From: Prorocentrum cordatum
Taxonomy: Eukaryota; Sar; Dinophyceae; Prorocentrales; Prorocentraceae
Assembly: GCA_963575745.1 (NCBI GenBank)
Contig: CAUYUJ010001758.1
Coordinates: 129,643 to 167,175, forward strand
DNA: 37,533 nt
Direction of reading: 5' to 3'
Below, piece by piece: positions 1 to 10,043 of this stretch. A program made the translations under genes and the position numbers. Every line of letters starts with the position of its first letter. The first letter of the stretch is position 1. Below the pieces are notes generated by a model. It saw only the letters and a program-made list of their open reading frames with translations, searched no databases and was not told the DNA's origin.

Positions 1-942
1 GCGGCCGCCGCCGCCCGCGGAGGGCGGGAGGCCTCCGTCCGCGGGCGGGCTCCCTGCCGAGGGCCGCCCGGCTCGGTCGGGGACCGCCCGACTCGCCTGC
101 GCGACCGAGGCGCGCGCGCTGGTCGTTAAGAGTGGGCGTCTTTGGTCTCCCAGATCCCGGTCTGCTCCGAGCGCCTTCCCGTCTCGAGAATGCGGGTGCT
201 TTTGCTGCGTGGTGCTGTTCTCTGGGAGGGCCCAGGCCCAATCTGCTTCATCCGCCTTCCTGCTGCAGCGTCTGCCCACTTTCTCCGACCGACGGGTGCC
301 TGATCTGTCTGCGCGACAGAGGCGCAGAGGGCCCGATGTCTCGGGCTCACGGAGCAGCAGGTCCAACCAGCCATGGAGTGGATCGGCCAGCTGAATGCGA
401 GGACTTTGGCCGAGCATACCCGGCGAGGAGTGGCTGGGGTGCTCGGCGCTCAACAGGCAGCTGCGTGTCATCAGCGCGTTGGATGTCGAGGTCCGCCGGT
501 GGCCACAGACAGGTGCTCTGCTCAACCCGACCTTAGGCCAACATGCGGAAGGTGCTCGGCAGCAGCTCCGCCTCTGCCGCGTCGTGCGCTCAGCTGGCCG
601 CGGGCGATTGCGTGCTGAGTCCGCGGGGGCGAGGCCGCTCAGTGCGGGGCCTGAGCCGAGGAGGCCGCGACCGCCCGAGGAGGGCAGCGGGCCTTTGCGC
701 CCGGTCGTCCCGCCCAGGTGGCGCCTGCGGTCATCGATCGACGATGATGTGGACGAGGCCATTGGGCACCTCATGCTGCAGCGGGGGCCGCCGCGGGTCA
801 GTCCAGATCGCGCCGAGGAGACTCGTCCTCGGGAATCTTTGGGGCACGAGTTTGACGCCTCCTGCCTGCCGCGGCTGCAGGTGGTAGACCTGCGTCTACC
901 GCCATCGACGAGCGCGGCGAGAAGGCAGGACTAGGCGGGGGC
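1..942. other. GC-rich region, no supported gene
   Basis: Very GC-rich DNA with several overlapping open frames on both strands, none with a recognisable domain. It lies directly upstream of the reverse-transcriptase remnant in the same orientation, so part of it may be the decayed 5' portion of that retroelement. I could not identify endonuclease or Zn-finger motifs to show this. Confidence 0.4.
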
Positions 943-1677
943 ATGTGTCGTCCTTGGCAGCCGCGGCGGCTGCTGCGCAGTGACAGCGGGCGCTTCCTGT
1001 GCGTGCTTCGGTGTTGGGAGCTGGCACCTGGCGAGACCTCGCTCTGGCCCGTGCTGGTCTGCGTCCTGCCCAGGCCGCTGCCTGCGGGAGGAATTGGGCC
1101 TATCGTCCCCGCCTGCATTCGGCGGGGGTTGCCGTCTCGGACGAGGCAGCCGCTGGCGGCGGCGTCGGAGCGCGGGCTGGGGGAGGGCCTCTCCCGGGGA
1201 GGGGCCGACAAGACGTGCGACCGAGCAGGGCGCGCCCACCGCCTGCTGTCCGCCTTCTGCGCCCGGTAGGACTGCGCGGCAGCGGGCGCGGTGGCCCTCG
1301 ACCTCGTCAAGTACTGCGAGTGCGTCTCCTGCGACATCCTGCCGCTGGAAGCGCGAGCCGCGGGTGAATCGCTACCATTGGTGAAGGCGCTGTGCTGCGC
1401 CTGCCACCTGCCCGGGCGCGCGTGTCTCGCGGGCGCGCTTGGGGTCGCTATCGGGGCCAACGGCGTGATCGGCGCCGCTTGCTCGTGCGCCCTGGGGCTC
1501 GCGAAGCTGAGGGCGGGTGTCCTCCTGGCGGGCGAGGCGCAGCGATCCCCGCTAGCGCGGGCGCAGTCGCTGGTGGACGACGTGCTGCTGCAAACGCCCA
1601 GTGCGAGCGACCTGACGGCCATCCAGCTCCCCGTCGCTCTGCGATTCGTCGTGTTGGGCCTGCGGGCTCAGAGGTGA
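943..1677 (+). pseudogene. reverse transcriptase remnant (non-LTR type)
   Basis: One frame carries RT landmarks in order: a finger-domain stretch with GGIGPIV (about 1087-1107), motif A ALDLVKYCE with its Asp at 1300-1302, a motif-B-like GVIGAACSCALGLAKL, and motif C LVDDVLLQ with the Asp pair at 1576-1581. The reading is interrupted by one in-frame TAG at 1267-1269, between the finger segment and motif A, and the frame on both sides is otherwise the same. This order is that of RTs from non-LTR retroelements; the KY(C/Y)E form after motif A is, from memory, typical of dinoflagellate copies. Motif C has Leu where Tyr or Phe is usual. The thumb region to about 2183 is not recognisable. The TAG and weakened motifs suggest a dead copy. 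The call rests on motifs only. Confidence 0.62.
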
Positions 1678-3783
1678 AAGATCGACCGGCGCCAGACGGG
1701 CCAGCTCGCGGGCTGCCTCCGGCCTGCCTGGGGCGGGCCGGTCGAGAGAAGCCGAGGCGCGAGTTGCCCCGAGGGCGGCGGCTCCGACGGCGTCTCGGGA
1801 GATCGGTGACCGAGCAGGATATGCGTCCAGCGAAGGCGCGCGGCCACGCGCGTCCGCGTGCTGAGGGGGGCGGGTGCTGCAGTGGAGCGCATCTACATAA
1901 CCTCCCCCCGACAGCCGCCGCAGTCTGGGGCTCGGCTGTCGCAGGGCTGGTCGACATCAGTCTCCGCGGCCTTCGAGCAGGAAGCCTGCGCTCAGAAGGT
2001 CGGCTCCCTCCGGGGGCCGATGTCGGGCTGATGCTTCGCTCGATGCACGGAGGATTCAGCAGGGATCCTGCTGTCGTTCACGCGGGTCAGGTGGTGCGTG
2101 CGTCCATGTGCGTCGACACCTCGTTCCCCGCCGGAGCTGACCTGGAAGTCGCGTTGGGCCAGCTTCGAGGCATCCTGAAGTAGGCATCCTGAAGTCAAGG
2201 GCTCAGTGTAGCGACCCTGCCCAGGCATTGCATCTGGTGCTTGCTAGGATCTGTGCCAGCGTGCGGTCGGCCCGCTGGCGAGGTTGTCGATTTAGAATTC
2301 TTTTCCCCAGGTCGAGTGGTGGCTGCTGCGAGAGGATTGCCGTTGCTGCTGATGCTCTGGTGCCTGACGGTAGGTATCAGTGCTGACGCTCCGGGCTGGG
2401 TTGGAAGCCTCTCGGGAGCGTCTGCGCCGAGGCGCGGGATCTCTCCAGGACACGTGCAAGATGTGCGGCTGTGTTGGCATTCTTTTCCATCGAGGTTTCG
2501 ACTGTCTGTGCTCGGCGAGCCTTATGCGCGCGGTCGTGCCCAGTCAGTGGGTGAGGCCGTGCGGCGAGTGCTTAAGCTGGGTGCTGACGAGGCTGGGCGT
2601 TCTTGCGCGTTGCCTTGCCCCCTCCCCCGAAAAGTGTTTCGACCGACCTGGGGCTCGCGAGGGGCCCTGGGTGGTTTGGGGAGGGCCCATCCTCGTGGGC
2701 GGCTCAGCTTTTAGCACCGAGCGCGGATCCTGCGAGCGAGCTGAATAGGCGGCCGCGCAGGTGAATCAGGCAGGCAACTTTGTGGCCTCCATTCGATGGG
2801 CGGTTCCGAGATGTTGGGGGCCTGAGCAGTGGGCAGATGGCGGATGTTATTGCACGTTTCACAGGCTGGCTCGGTTTCCAGATCCCCCGTCTGCAGGGCG
2901 TTGAGGAGCGCCGCTCGAAGTGTGCTCAGGGTTGGTGAGATGTGTCATACATTCTGTGGTGGGGCAAGGTTGGCACTCCCGCTTCCGCCGTGAAGGCTAG
3001 CGGCTAGCGCCCATCAGAGCACCCAGGATCCAACCTCTACAAGGACCTTTCTGGGAATTTCGGGGAACAGTCTCGCGGACTGCTGGGCAGAGGCTTGGGC
3101 CCAACTCCAGGATGCCCCCGAAGGGCAGGATGTTTTCGTGTAGGTCTGTGAGCGACGGTGAGGATTCCGCTCCGTGGCAAGGCGAGCTCCACGAGTTGCT
3201 TCACCAGGCTGGTTTTTTCAGGGCGCGGATGGCGTCGGAGGCGCGGTCGATGCGTGGAGCTCTCTGACGCTGGGAGCGAGTGCGAGCTCCACCCGTGCCT
3301 CCTCAAGAGCACGAGATCGCGCGGGAGTGATCGACCAGGAACCGCCAACTTCGTTCTGCACGGGGCGGTGCCAGCGTGCAGAACAGCTTCAGGCCCAGGT
3401 CGGACCCTGCCTCGATCAGGAGGGGAGGCTTCGGCGGGGGCTGCGCCCCACAGCCTCGGGCCGGCTGCCGCTCCGTGGTCGGCAGTCCGCGCTCTGTGGG
3501 TGGCGAGGGTCCGAGTTTCTTTTTGGTGCGGGGTCGGATCGCGTGGAGGCTTCCTGCGGGCTCGAAGTCCCGGAGCCGCTGGACACGCACAGGGCCGCGG
3601 CATTCTAGCCTCCAGGGTCCGTGGGAAGCGGCAGGCTGTGGTGACGGTCGGGGCCGAGAAGGGAGGCCAGTCTTCAATAGTGGCAGCAGGCCCACGGGGA
3701 GCTGGAGCTCCCCCATGAAGTGCACGTCAGTTTCGCGGGGCGCGAAGGAGCTTGCCCAGTTTCCTCATGCAGCCTTATGCTGC
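1678..3783. other. no supported gene; possible 3' part of RT element
   Basis: About 2.1 kb of moderately GC-rich DNA. Open frames exist on both strands (for example 1392-2183 and 3158-3718), but they overlap each other, share no domain and look like chance frames in GC-rich DNA. The first 500 bases could be the degenerate end of the reverse-transcriptase element. I see no repeat or RNA gene. Confidence 0.4.
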
Positions 3784-4110
3784 CTACTCCTCCTCCTCCT
3801 CCTCCTGCTGCTGCTGCTGCTTCTCTTCTTCCTTCTCCTCCTTTTCCTCCTCCTCCTTTCCCTTCTTTCCCTTCTTTCCCTCCTTTCCCCCTTTCCCTCG
3901 TCTCTCTCTTTCTCTCTCTCTCCCTCCCGCCCTCCCTCGCTCCTCTCCTTCCTTCTCCTTTTCCTCCTCCTCCTCCTCCTCCTCCTTTCCTTCCTTTCTC
4001 TCGTCTCGTCTCTCTCTCTCTCTCTTTCTTCTCTCTCTCTATCTCTCTTTTTTGTGTCTCTCTCTCTCTTTTTTTTTTTTTTTTTCTCTCTCTCTCTCTC
4101 TCTCCCTCTC
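3784..4110 (+). repeat. polypyrimidine tract (CCT/CT/T)
   Basis: A nearly pure pyrimidine strand of about 330 bases: CCT triplets, then CTCTCT runs, then a T run near 4070-4085 and more CT. Any open frame here reads as Ser/Leu/Pro/Phe homopolymer and is not a gene. Its purine counterpart lies 500 bases downstream on the same strand. Confidence 0.95.
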
Positions 4111-4622
4111 TTTGCTGCCCGTGCGCCCGTGCATCGCCTGCAGCAAGCAGCGCGCGGCCGGGCGCCAGAGGCGTCGGGGACGCTAGCATGGGGGTTGCCG
4201 TGTGTGCCTTGTCCCCCTCCATGTTCGGATTCGTTGCGTGCTTAAGTGGAGTCGTGTGGTGTTGTGCGGCTAATATCGGAGCCGCTGCCTGTGTGTTGCC
4301 GTGTTGTGTTTTGTGGCCCTTGGATTTTCTTTTGCACGGTGTGGTGCCCGAGCGTGTGCCCGGATGCGGGCAGCAGCTTTGTGGATCCTGCCGGCTGGGC
4401 TCAGGTTTTCTCAGCTGGAATCTCTGCTCAATGTTGTTCGGCGGCGTGCGCAAGAGGGTGCAGGGTCAGGGAGGAAGTGGAAGAAGAAACGACAACATCA
4501 GCATAGACTTTCGACGCTCCTCGCAGATTTCTTGGCTCTGCGCTGGGGACCCGCCCGCGCGCCAGGGATGGGGCTCGGCGCAGGTCCAAGAAGTCCTCAC
4601 GGAGCCTGGGCATTACCCTTTA
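4111..4622. other. unique spacer between two triplet tracts
   Basis: About 510 bases of ordinary composition between the pyrimidine tract and the purine tract. No domain, splice signal or repeat is recognisable. Long frames crossing it are carried by the flanking low-complexity DNA. Confidence 0.45.
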
Positions 4623-5227
4623 GGAGGCGGGGGGCGGGGGGAGGGAGAGGAGTGGGAGGAGGGGAAGGAGGAGGAGCAGGAGGAGGAGCAGGAGGAGGAG
4701 GAGGCGGAGGAGGAGAGAGAAGAGGAGGAGGAGGAGGAGGAGGAGGAGGAAGAGGAAGAGGAGGAGGAGGAGGAGATGGACGAGGAGGAAGAGGAGGAGG
4801 AGGAGGCGGAGGAGAGGGAGAGGAGGAGGAGGCGGAGGAGAAAGAAAAGGGAGGAGGAGGAGGAGAGGAGGAGGAGGAGAGGAGAGGAAGAGGAGGAGGA
4901 GGAGGAGGAGGAGGAGGAGGAGAGGAGGGAGAGGGAGGAGGCGGAGGAGAGGAGGAGGAGGCGGAGGAGGAGGAAGACGAGGAGGAGGAAGAGGAGGAGG
5001 CGGAGGAGGAAGAGGATGAGGAGGCGGATGAGGATGAGGATGAGGATGATGATGAGGAAGAGGACGATGATGATGATGATCATGATGATAATGATGACGA
5101 TAATGATGATGCTGATGCAGATGCTGCTGCTGCTGCTGATGATGATGATGATGCTGGCTGATGCTGCTGCTGATGATGCTGCTGCTGATGATGCTGCTGC
5201 TGCTGATGATGCTGATGACTATGATGA

Positions 5228-5292
<65 letters not shown>

Positions 5293-5375
5293 CCGATGAT
5301 GCGAGGAGGAGGAGGAGGAGGAGGAGGAGGAGGAGGAGGAAGAGGAGGAGGCGAAGGAGAAGGAGGAGACGCCGC
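4623..5375 (+). repeat. GGA purine tract passing into GAT/GCT triplets
   Basis: Roughly 420 bases of GGA-based purine repeat grade at about 5035 into GAT and GCT-GAT triplets up to about 5300, then return to GGA to about 5370. Interruptions such as GGC and GAA show an old, diverging array. The Glu/Asp/Ala-rich translation is an artefact of the triplets. Confidence 0.95.
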
Positions 5376-5683
5376 GCGGCTTCTCTGGGAGGCCGCCTCG
5401 CTCGCCCTCCCCCCCCCGCCAGTGGCCTTCGGCTCCTCCCGCCAGCGTGCCTGTGCCTCTTGGACCGTCTTCGGGCAATGACAGAAACATTAAACTCGAA
5501 GGTCCGCGCGGACCTCCGAGTTTCTATGTTTATGCCATTGTTCGTTCCCTTACTCTTGGCCTGTCTTGGGGCCCTCCTGGCTCCGGAAGTCCACAAGCCG
5601 CACGCTCAGCCGCGCCAAACCCTGGGAGATTTGGCAATTTTGGCTCCGGGCCTCTTGAGGACTCCACAGGTCGGACGGGGCTA
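5376..5683. other. unique spacer, no supported gene
   Basis: About 300 bases between the triplet array and the first foldback element. No motif, repeat or RNA structure is apparent beyond GC-rich sequence. Confidence 0.4.
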
Positions 5684-5835
5684 GGACGAGGAGAAATCCG
5701 TTCCAGAGCATTCCGGAAGGCTCTCAGAGCGTTCTGGAACGCTCAGGGAAGGCCGCGGCGCCCTAGTCATCCTCCAGAGCCGCCGGATCTCAGAGATTCT
5801 CGTTGTATCCTCACCCGAATTTTTGTTCCTCGTCC
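5684..5835 (+). mobile_element. foldback (MITE-like) element family F1, copy 1
   Basis: A 152-bp unit with terminal inverted repeats: it begins GGACGAGGAGAAAT and ends with the reverse complement of GGACGAGGAACAAA. Inside, GAGC(A/G)TTC(C/T)GGAA motifs form sub-palindromes. A second copy with the same internal order (GCCGCGGCGCCC, CATCCTCCA, TCTCAGAGAT) lies inverted at 6481-6625. There is no coding capacity, so any mobility would need a transposase in trans. No clear target-site duplication is seen. Confidence 0.6.
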
Positions 5836-6480
5836 TGGCTTCGTCCCAACAGGAGTGAGGACTGAGGCTCAGGGGATTGGGCAAAGGACCCGAGGACGCC
5901 CACTCCGTGCCCAGCGGCACGGTGGCGGAGAAAGCACAGGCAGGGCGAGAACATCTTGGAGGTCTGCTGGAATCGCTTAGGAAGTCTGTCGGCAGCCTCT
6001 TTGGAGCGTTTGTCGAGGTCTCTGGGGGCCCCCCTTCCCCCCCTCATACTCGAGCCTCGCCGTGTGGTTTCTGGGTCATAGCTCGGGTCTCCAGCGGCCG
6101 TTCGGGACGATCGCGGCGCCCCCCAGGCCAGGAGCGCTCTCGGTGAGGCGCAGCTGCTGGAGCGCATCCCGAGGCACGAACGCCGCCGAGAGCCAGCGGA
6201 GACGCCCGAAAAAGCCTCGAGCCTCGAGCACCGGGTGGCCTCCTCCAGCAACAGAAAGCGCGCCGAGGCAACCTGCTCGGGCCGCACCAGCGGTCCATGC
6301 AGGCCGGCGCCCTGGCGGCGGTGAACAGCAGCCTGATGTGCACCCGCCGCGCGCTCGTGCTGCGGGCGGGCCTGGGAGCAGCTCAAGCGTTTTGCTGGCC
6401 GTGCGCGCGCTGGCCCGGCCACCAGCTCTCTCCCCCTCTTCCCTTGGAGCCGTCGGGGGGTCTTCGTAAAACGACGCGAA
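5836..6480. other. spacer between inverted F1 copies
   Basis: About 645 bases separate the two F1 copies. It contains GC-rich open frames on both strands but no recognised domain. With the flanking inverted copies it forms a potential large stem-loop. Confidence 0.4.
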
Positions 6481-6625
6481 GATCGGGACAAAATCGGATC
6501 GGGATAAGTCGAAATCTCTGAGAATCGGCGGGTTTGGAGGATGTATTGGGCGCCGCGGCCGCTCCAGAGCGTTCCGGAACGCTCGGAGAGCGCTCCGGAA
6601 CGCTCTGGAGCGATTTATCCCGATC
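6481..6625 (-). mobile_element. foldback (MITE-like) element family F1, copy 2
   Basis: A 145-bp unit inverted relative to the copy at 5684-5835. Its ends read GATCGGGACAAAATCG on the left and, as reverse complement, GATCGGGATAAATCG on the right. The interior has a perfect 18-bp palindrome centred on TTCCGGAA (6567-6584) nested in 16-bp perfect arms at 6562-6577 and 6595-6610. There are no coding sequences. A pure GGA tract begins about 12 bases after its end. Confidence 0.6.
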
Positions 6626-6636
6626 CTACCTTGTTT

Positions 6637-6863
6637 TAAGAGGAGGAGGTAGGAGGAGGAGGAGGAGGAGGAGGAGGAGGAGGAGGAGGAGGAGGAGGAG
6701 AAGGATGAGGAGGAGGAGGAGGAGGAGGAGGAGAGGAGGAGGAGGAGGAGGAGGAGGAGGAGGAGGAGGAGGAGGAGGAGGAGGAGGAGGAGGAGGAGGA
6801 GGAGGAGGAGGAGGAGGAGGAGGAGGAGGAGGAGGAGGAGGAGGAGGAGGAGGAGGAGGAGGT
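6637..6863 (+). repeat. (AGG)n microsatellite, about 225 bases
   Basis: A long, nearly pure AGG/GGA array with very few interruptions (AAGGATG, GAGAGG). Its purity suggests recent expansion. The polyglycine, polyarginine or polyproline open frames over it are artefacts. Confidence 0.97.
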
Positions 6864-7337
6864 GGCCGAGCATTGAGTTCGGCCAGCAGGACATCGGGGG
6901 CTGCTGCAGGTGCCCCTGGCCCCAGGGTGCCCCCCAGCTTCTCTTGCTCCCCTCTGGAGCCCCGACCGAGGGCCCCCCTGGGGCCTCGCAGGGGGGGTGC
7001 TCTGGAGGCCCTGGTGGCCTCTTCGGAGATCCTGGGGGGGCACCCGGGGCCGCCAGGGGGCACTGCTATAGCAGCTCCCGAACCAAAAGGGGGGGATGCT
7101 CGAGGCGACGGATTCGGGATGGTTTTTTCTGCCTCGTTCGGCCTCCGCGGATCGCCTTCGGGTGCCAGGGCCGTCAAAAAACGGATCCGGGGCGACCCGC
7201 TGCACCAGGTGGTCCACGGGAGGCGTCCGGGCACGGATTTTGATCCAAATTGGCCGCACCCAGACAGTTCAGACCCCTTGGCCCAAACAGTTCAGACCCC
7301 CTGGCCGCCTCCAACCCTCTTCCCTCTCCCCTCCCTC
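6864..7337. other. unique spacer, no supported gene
   Basis: About 470 bases rich in GGGGG and CCCC runs. A duplicated phrase, CAGTTCAGACCCC(C/T)TGG, occurs near 7262-7280 and 7289-7305. No gene is supported. Confidence 0.4.
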
Positions 7338-7412
7338 CCTCTCTCGCCCCCCCCTCCTCCTCCTTCTCCTCCTCCTTCTCCTCCTCCTCCTCCTCCTCCT
7401 CCTCCTCCTGCT
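7338..7412 (+). repeat. (CCT)n microsatellite
   Basis: About 75 bases of CCT triplets on the + strand, opposite in strand sense to the AGG array at 6637-6863. Confidence 0.95.
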
Positions 7413-7608
7413 CCTCCACAAGAAGCCCAACCCTGAGACCCCAGGGCGTCCACTGATTTCTGGTATGGAAGCGTCACGCTCTCCATGGCAGAACATCGAA
7501 AAACCCAAGAAACCCAGGGCACCCTGGAGGCAAGCGGGGTGCTTCTCGGCATGGGTCTCCACTATATCTGTGCCTTTCTATTTCCTCACCACTTCTTCCA
7601 TTCAGGGA

Positions 7609-7772
7609 GCGAAGAACGGTCTAAAATAAACATTCCGCCGTCGGAGACACCTGCCCCTGGGCGGCTGGAAAGTTTATACCCCTACGGTGCCAACGTAAGG
7701 GTATAAACTCTCCAGCCGCCCTGGGACGGGCGCCCCCGGCAGCGAAGCAGTTTATTTTACACCGTTCTTCGC
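7609..7772. mobile_element. foldback (MITE-like) element F2
   Basis: A 164-bp foldback. The outer arms are 7609-7631 and 7750-7772, 23 bases with one mismatch, starting GCGAAGAACGGT. An inner pair built on CGGCTGGA(A/G)AGTTTATACCC surrounds a short centre at about 7682-7698. Nearly the whole element can fold into one interrupted hairpin. There is no coding capacity and no second copy in this window. A target-site duplication could not be identified. Confidence 0.7.
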
Positions 7773-7964
7773 CCGTTAATCCATGCCAGCAGACGTCGAC
7801 GGACATGCGATGTCTGTTTTTTTTCCCCCATGCGCGGTCCCCGGAGGTCCCGACGCCTCCCCCGGGGCCGACATTGCCCTCCCGAGCCGCTTTTTTTTGA
7901 CGGCCCTCTGTTGCCTGGCGAGGGCCCTCTCAGGAGGCCGAGAACGGTCAGAAGCTGTCCGTTT

Positions 7965-7984
7965 TTTTTTTTTTTTTTTTTTTT
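7965..7984 (+). repeat. poly-T run
   Basis: About 20 consecutive T followed shortly by a C run. It is a homopolymer slippage site; no function is inferred. Confidence 0.9.
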
Positions 7985-8048
7985 GTTCTTCCCCCCCCCA
8001 CAGCGCGAACACGTTTTTTTGGCTCATGTCAGCAGATGTTATTGAAGG

Positions 8049-8238
8049 CCTAGAAGTTGGCACCAACACCAACACAGGGAGTGGCCTTCGTATGGGGAAG
8101 AAGGTCCTAGATTTCGGTGTTGGTGGCGATATTTCGGTCACCTTGAAAGGCAGAATATTGCCACCATCACCGAGATCGGGATCGTCTTCCCTCGGTGGAG
8201 GCACACCGCCGATCTTGGTGTTGGTGTCAACCTCTAGG
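8049..8238 (+). mobile_element. MITE-like element family F3, copy 1
   Basis: A 190-bp element with about 24-base terminal inverted repeats: it starts CCTAGAAGTTGGCACCAAC and ends with the reverse complement of CCTAGAGGTTGACACCAAC. An internal conserved segment contains CACCGAGATCGGGATCGTC. A second, inverted copy is at 10111-10315. It is non-coding and presumably mobilised in trans. Confidence 0.72.
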
Positions 8239-8817
8239 ACTGCGATGTTAGTCGGCGCCACACCGACATACTGATACTCCCCTTCACGCGCGCGCCGAGA
8301 TATCTTGTAGTATACGCGCCGTGGCGGGCGCTTTCTGGCCATGCCGCTCGGGAAACGATACATATTGCAGGCTAGTCATGCCACGTAGTCGGATCGGACG
8401 CACGCCTCCAAGGCGGACATCTAGTACTACAAGCCTCGTCAAACATATCCAGAACTGGAAGTTGGAATCCTGGAGCACGATGCTTTCGGGCACTTGTCAG
8501 AAAGCGCGTTCTTCGATGCTGAGAGGGTGGGGCCGGTTTTTGGGCAACACCGCGTCCGAGTCAACAGGCATCCGTCAGCATTGGAGTAGCGCTGACCCCA
8601 CAATCACCGAATTCAGAAGTCTTCTGTTTATTTTTGACGAGGCTTGTAGTATGTCTTCGTGCGTCCCAGCCAATATTTTTGGATCCTGGGCTGCCGGAGC
8701 TCGCCGACAGGTGGCGGGCGGCAACCTCGCGGACAGCCGGCCGGTCCTGCAGATGCCGCCAACGGCGCCGGGGCAGGCCGCCAAGGAGGCCCGCGAGCCT
8801 GTGACACTGCGAAGCGG
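8239..8817. other. spacer, no supported gene
   Basis: About 580 bases with no recognised domain. Open frames that enter it from the 8.8-9.1 kb triplet repeats are low-complexity artefacts. Confidence 0.4.
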
Positions 8818-9034
8818 ATGTCGCCGCCGCCGCCGCCGCCGCCGCCGCCCGTCGCCGCCCGTCGCTTGCCGCCGCCAGTCGCCGCCATTCGCCGACGCCG
8901 CGTCTCCGCCGCCCTCGTTGTCATTGCCGCCGTCGTGGCTGTCGCTGTCACCGCCGCCGCCATCGTGGCCGCCGTCGTCGCCGCCTATGCCGTCGTGGCC
9001 GTCGTCGTCGTCGCCGTCGTGGCCGTCGTCGTGG

Positions 9035-9111
<77 letters not shown>

Positions 9112-9112
9112 C
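8818..9112 (+). repeat. CGC/GTC triplet array
   Basis: CGC triplets pass into imperfect GCC-GTC and then a pure (GTC)n run at about 9035-9110. Poly-Asp, poly-Val or poly-Ser translations are artefacts. Confidence 0.95.
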
Positions 9113-9162
9113 TCCTCGTCTTCTGTGCTTCCAGTGGACCCCGTCGTCGTTTCAAGGGGGGA

Positions 9163-9381
9163 GGAGGGAGCAGGATGAGGAGGATAAGGATAAGGAAGAG
9201 GCACAGCAGGACGAGGCGGAGGAACAAAAAGGAGGAGGAGGAGGAGGAGGAGGAGGAGGAGGAGGAGGAGGAGGAGGAGGAGGAGGAGGAGGAGGAGGAA
9301 GGAGGAGCAGGAGAGGAGCAGGAGGAGGAGGAGGAGGAGGAGGAGGAGGAGGAGGAGGAGGAGGAGGAGGAGGAGGAGGGA
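9163..9381 (+). repeat. GGA/GAG microsatellite
   Basis: About 220 bases of GGA repeats with a few AAG, CAG and GCA interruptions. It directly precedes the 9.4-kb tandem repeat array. Confidence 0.95.
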
Positions 9382-9397
9382 GCCAAGGTCCACGGGC

Positions 9398-9800
9398 CAG
9401 GTCGGCTCAAGGCGAGGGTCAGTGGATGCTGAAACCGACGTAGACGTGCCCCTCCCTGAGCTCGGACCCCCTCCCCTCCCAGCGGGGCAGGTCGGCTCGG
9501 GGAGAGGGGCTAGAGGCGAAACCGATGCAGACGATCCCCTTCCTGAGCTCAGGCCACCTCCCCTTCCATGGGAAGCCGCAGCAGACGAGTCTGGCGGCAA
9601 CCCGAGATCCTCGGGGCAGGTCGGTCCGAGGAGAGGGGCAGTGGGCGAAACCGAAGTCGACGTTCCCCTCCCTGAGCTCAGACCACCGCCCCCTCCAGCG
9701 GGGCAGGTCGGCTCGAGGAGAAGGGGCAATCGGCGCAACTGACGAGGGCGATCCCCCTTCCTGTGCTCAGACCACTGCCCCTTCCGAGGGGATGCCGCAA
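9398..9800. repeat. tandem array of 87-129 bp units
   Basis: Four units begin CAGGTCGG at 9398, 9488, 9617 and 9704. Each has a shared core of GCGAAACCGA, CCTGAGCTC and CCCCCTCCAGCGGGG or a variant. The second unit carries an extra segment containing GCCGCAGCAG and GGCGGCAACCCGAGATCC. On the minus strand the units read as repeated Pro/Gly/Ser-rich peptide, but spacings of 90, 129 and 87 bases and stops elsewhere give no strong sign of coding. A fifth, diverged unit lies at 10044-10375 and is split by an F3 element. Confidence 0.75.
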
Positions 9801-10043
9801 GAGGAGGCACCCGCGGCGGCAGGCCGAGATCCCCAGTGTGGGTCGGCTCCATGTCGGGGGCAGTACAGTCAACGTGCATAGTAAGGACAAACGACTTCTT
9901 CAAGGGTGCCCTTGGGTCCTTGCCTGCCTCAGCCTCTGCGGCCCGTCCATAGCAATTTTCGCAGGCCCGAATGCTTCAACTTCGGCCTCCAAGGGTCTTG
10001 CGTCCTTACCACGCGTCCTTATCATACGTTTTCACTGTATGCG

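Noticed and set aside
4613-5684. Long open frames of poly-Glu, poly-Asp, poly-Ser, poly-Leu and poly-Met
   Set aside because: They are translations of GGA, GAT and CCT triplets, open in several frames on both strands; the same applies at 6.6-7.3, 8.8-9.4, 13-15.3, 16.7 and 36-37.5 kb.
8011-8030. TTTTGGCTCA resembling part of the dinoflagellate spliced leader
   Set aside because: Only about 10 bases match, they lack the preceding CCGTAGCCA and the following AG is displaced; a chance match is more likely than a reinserted leader.
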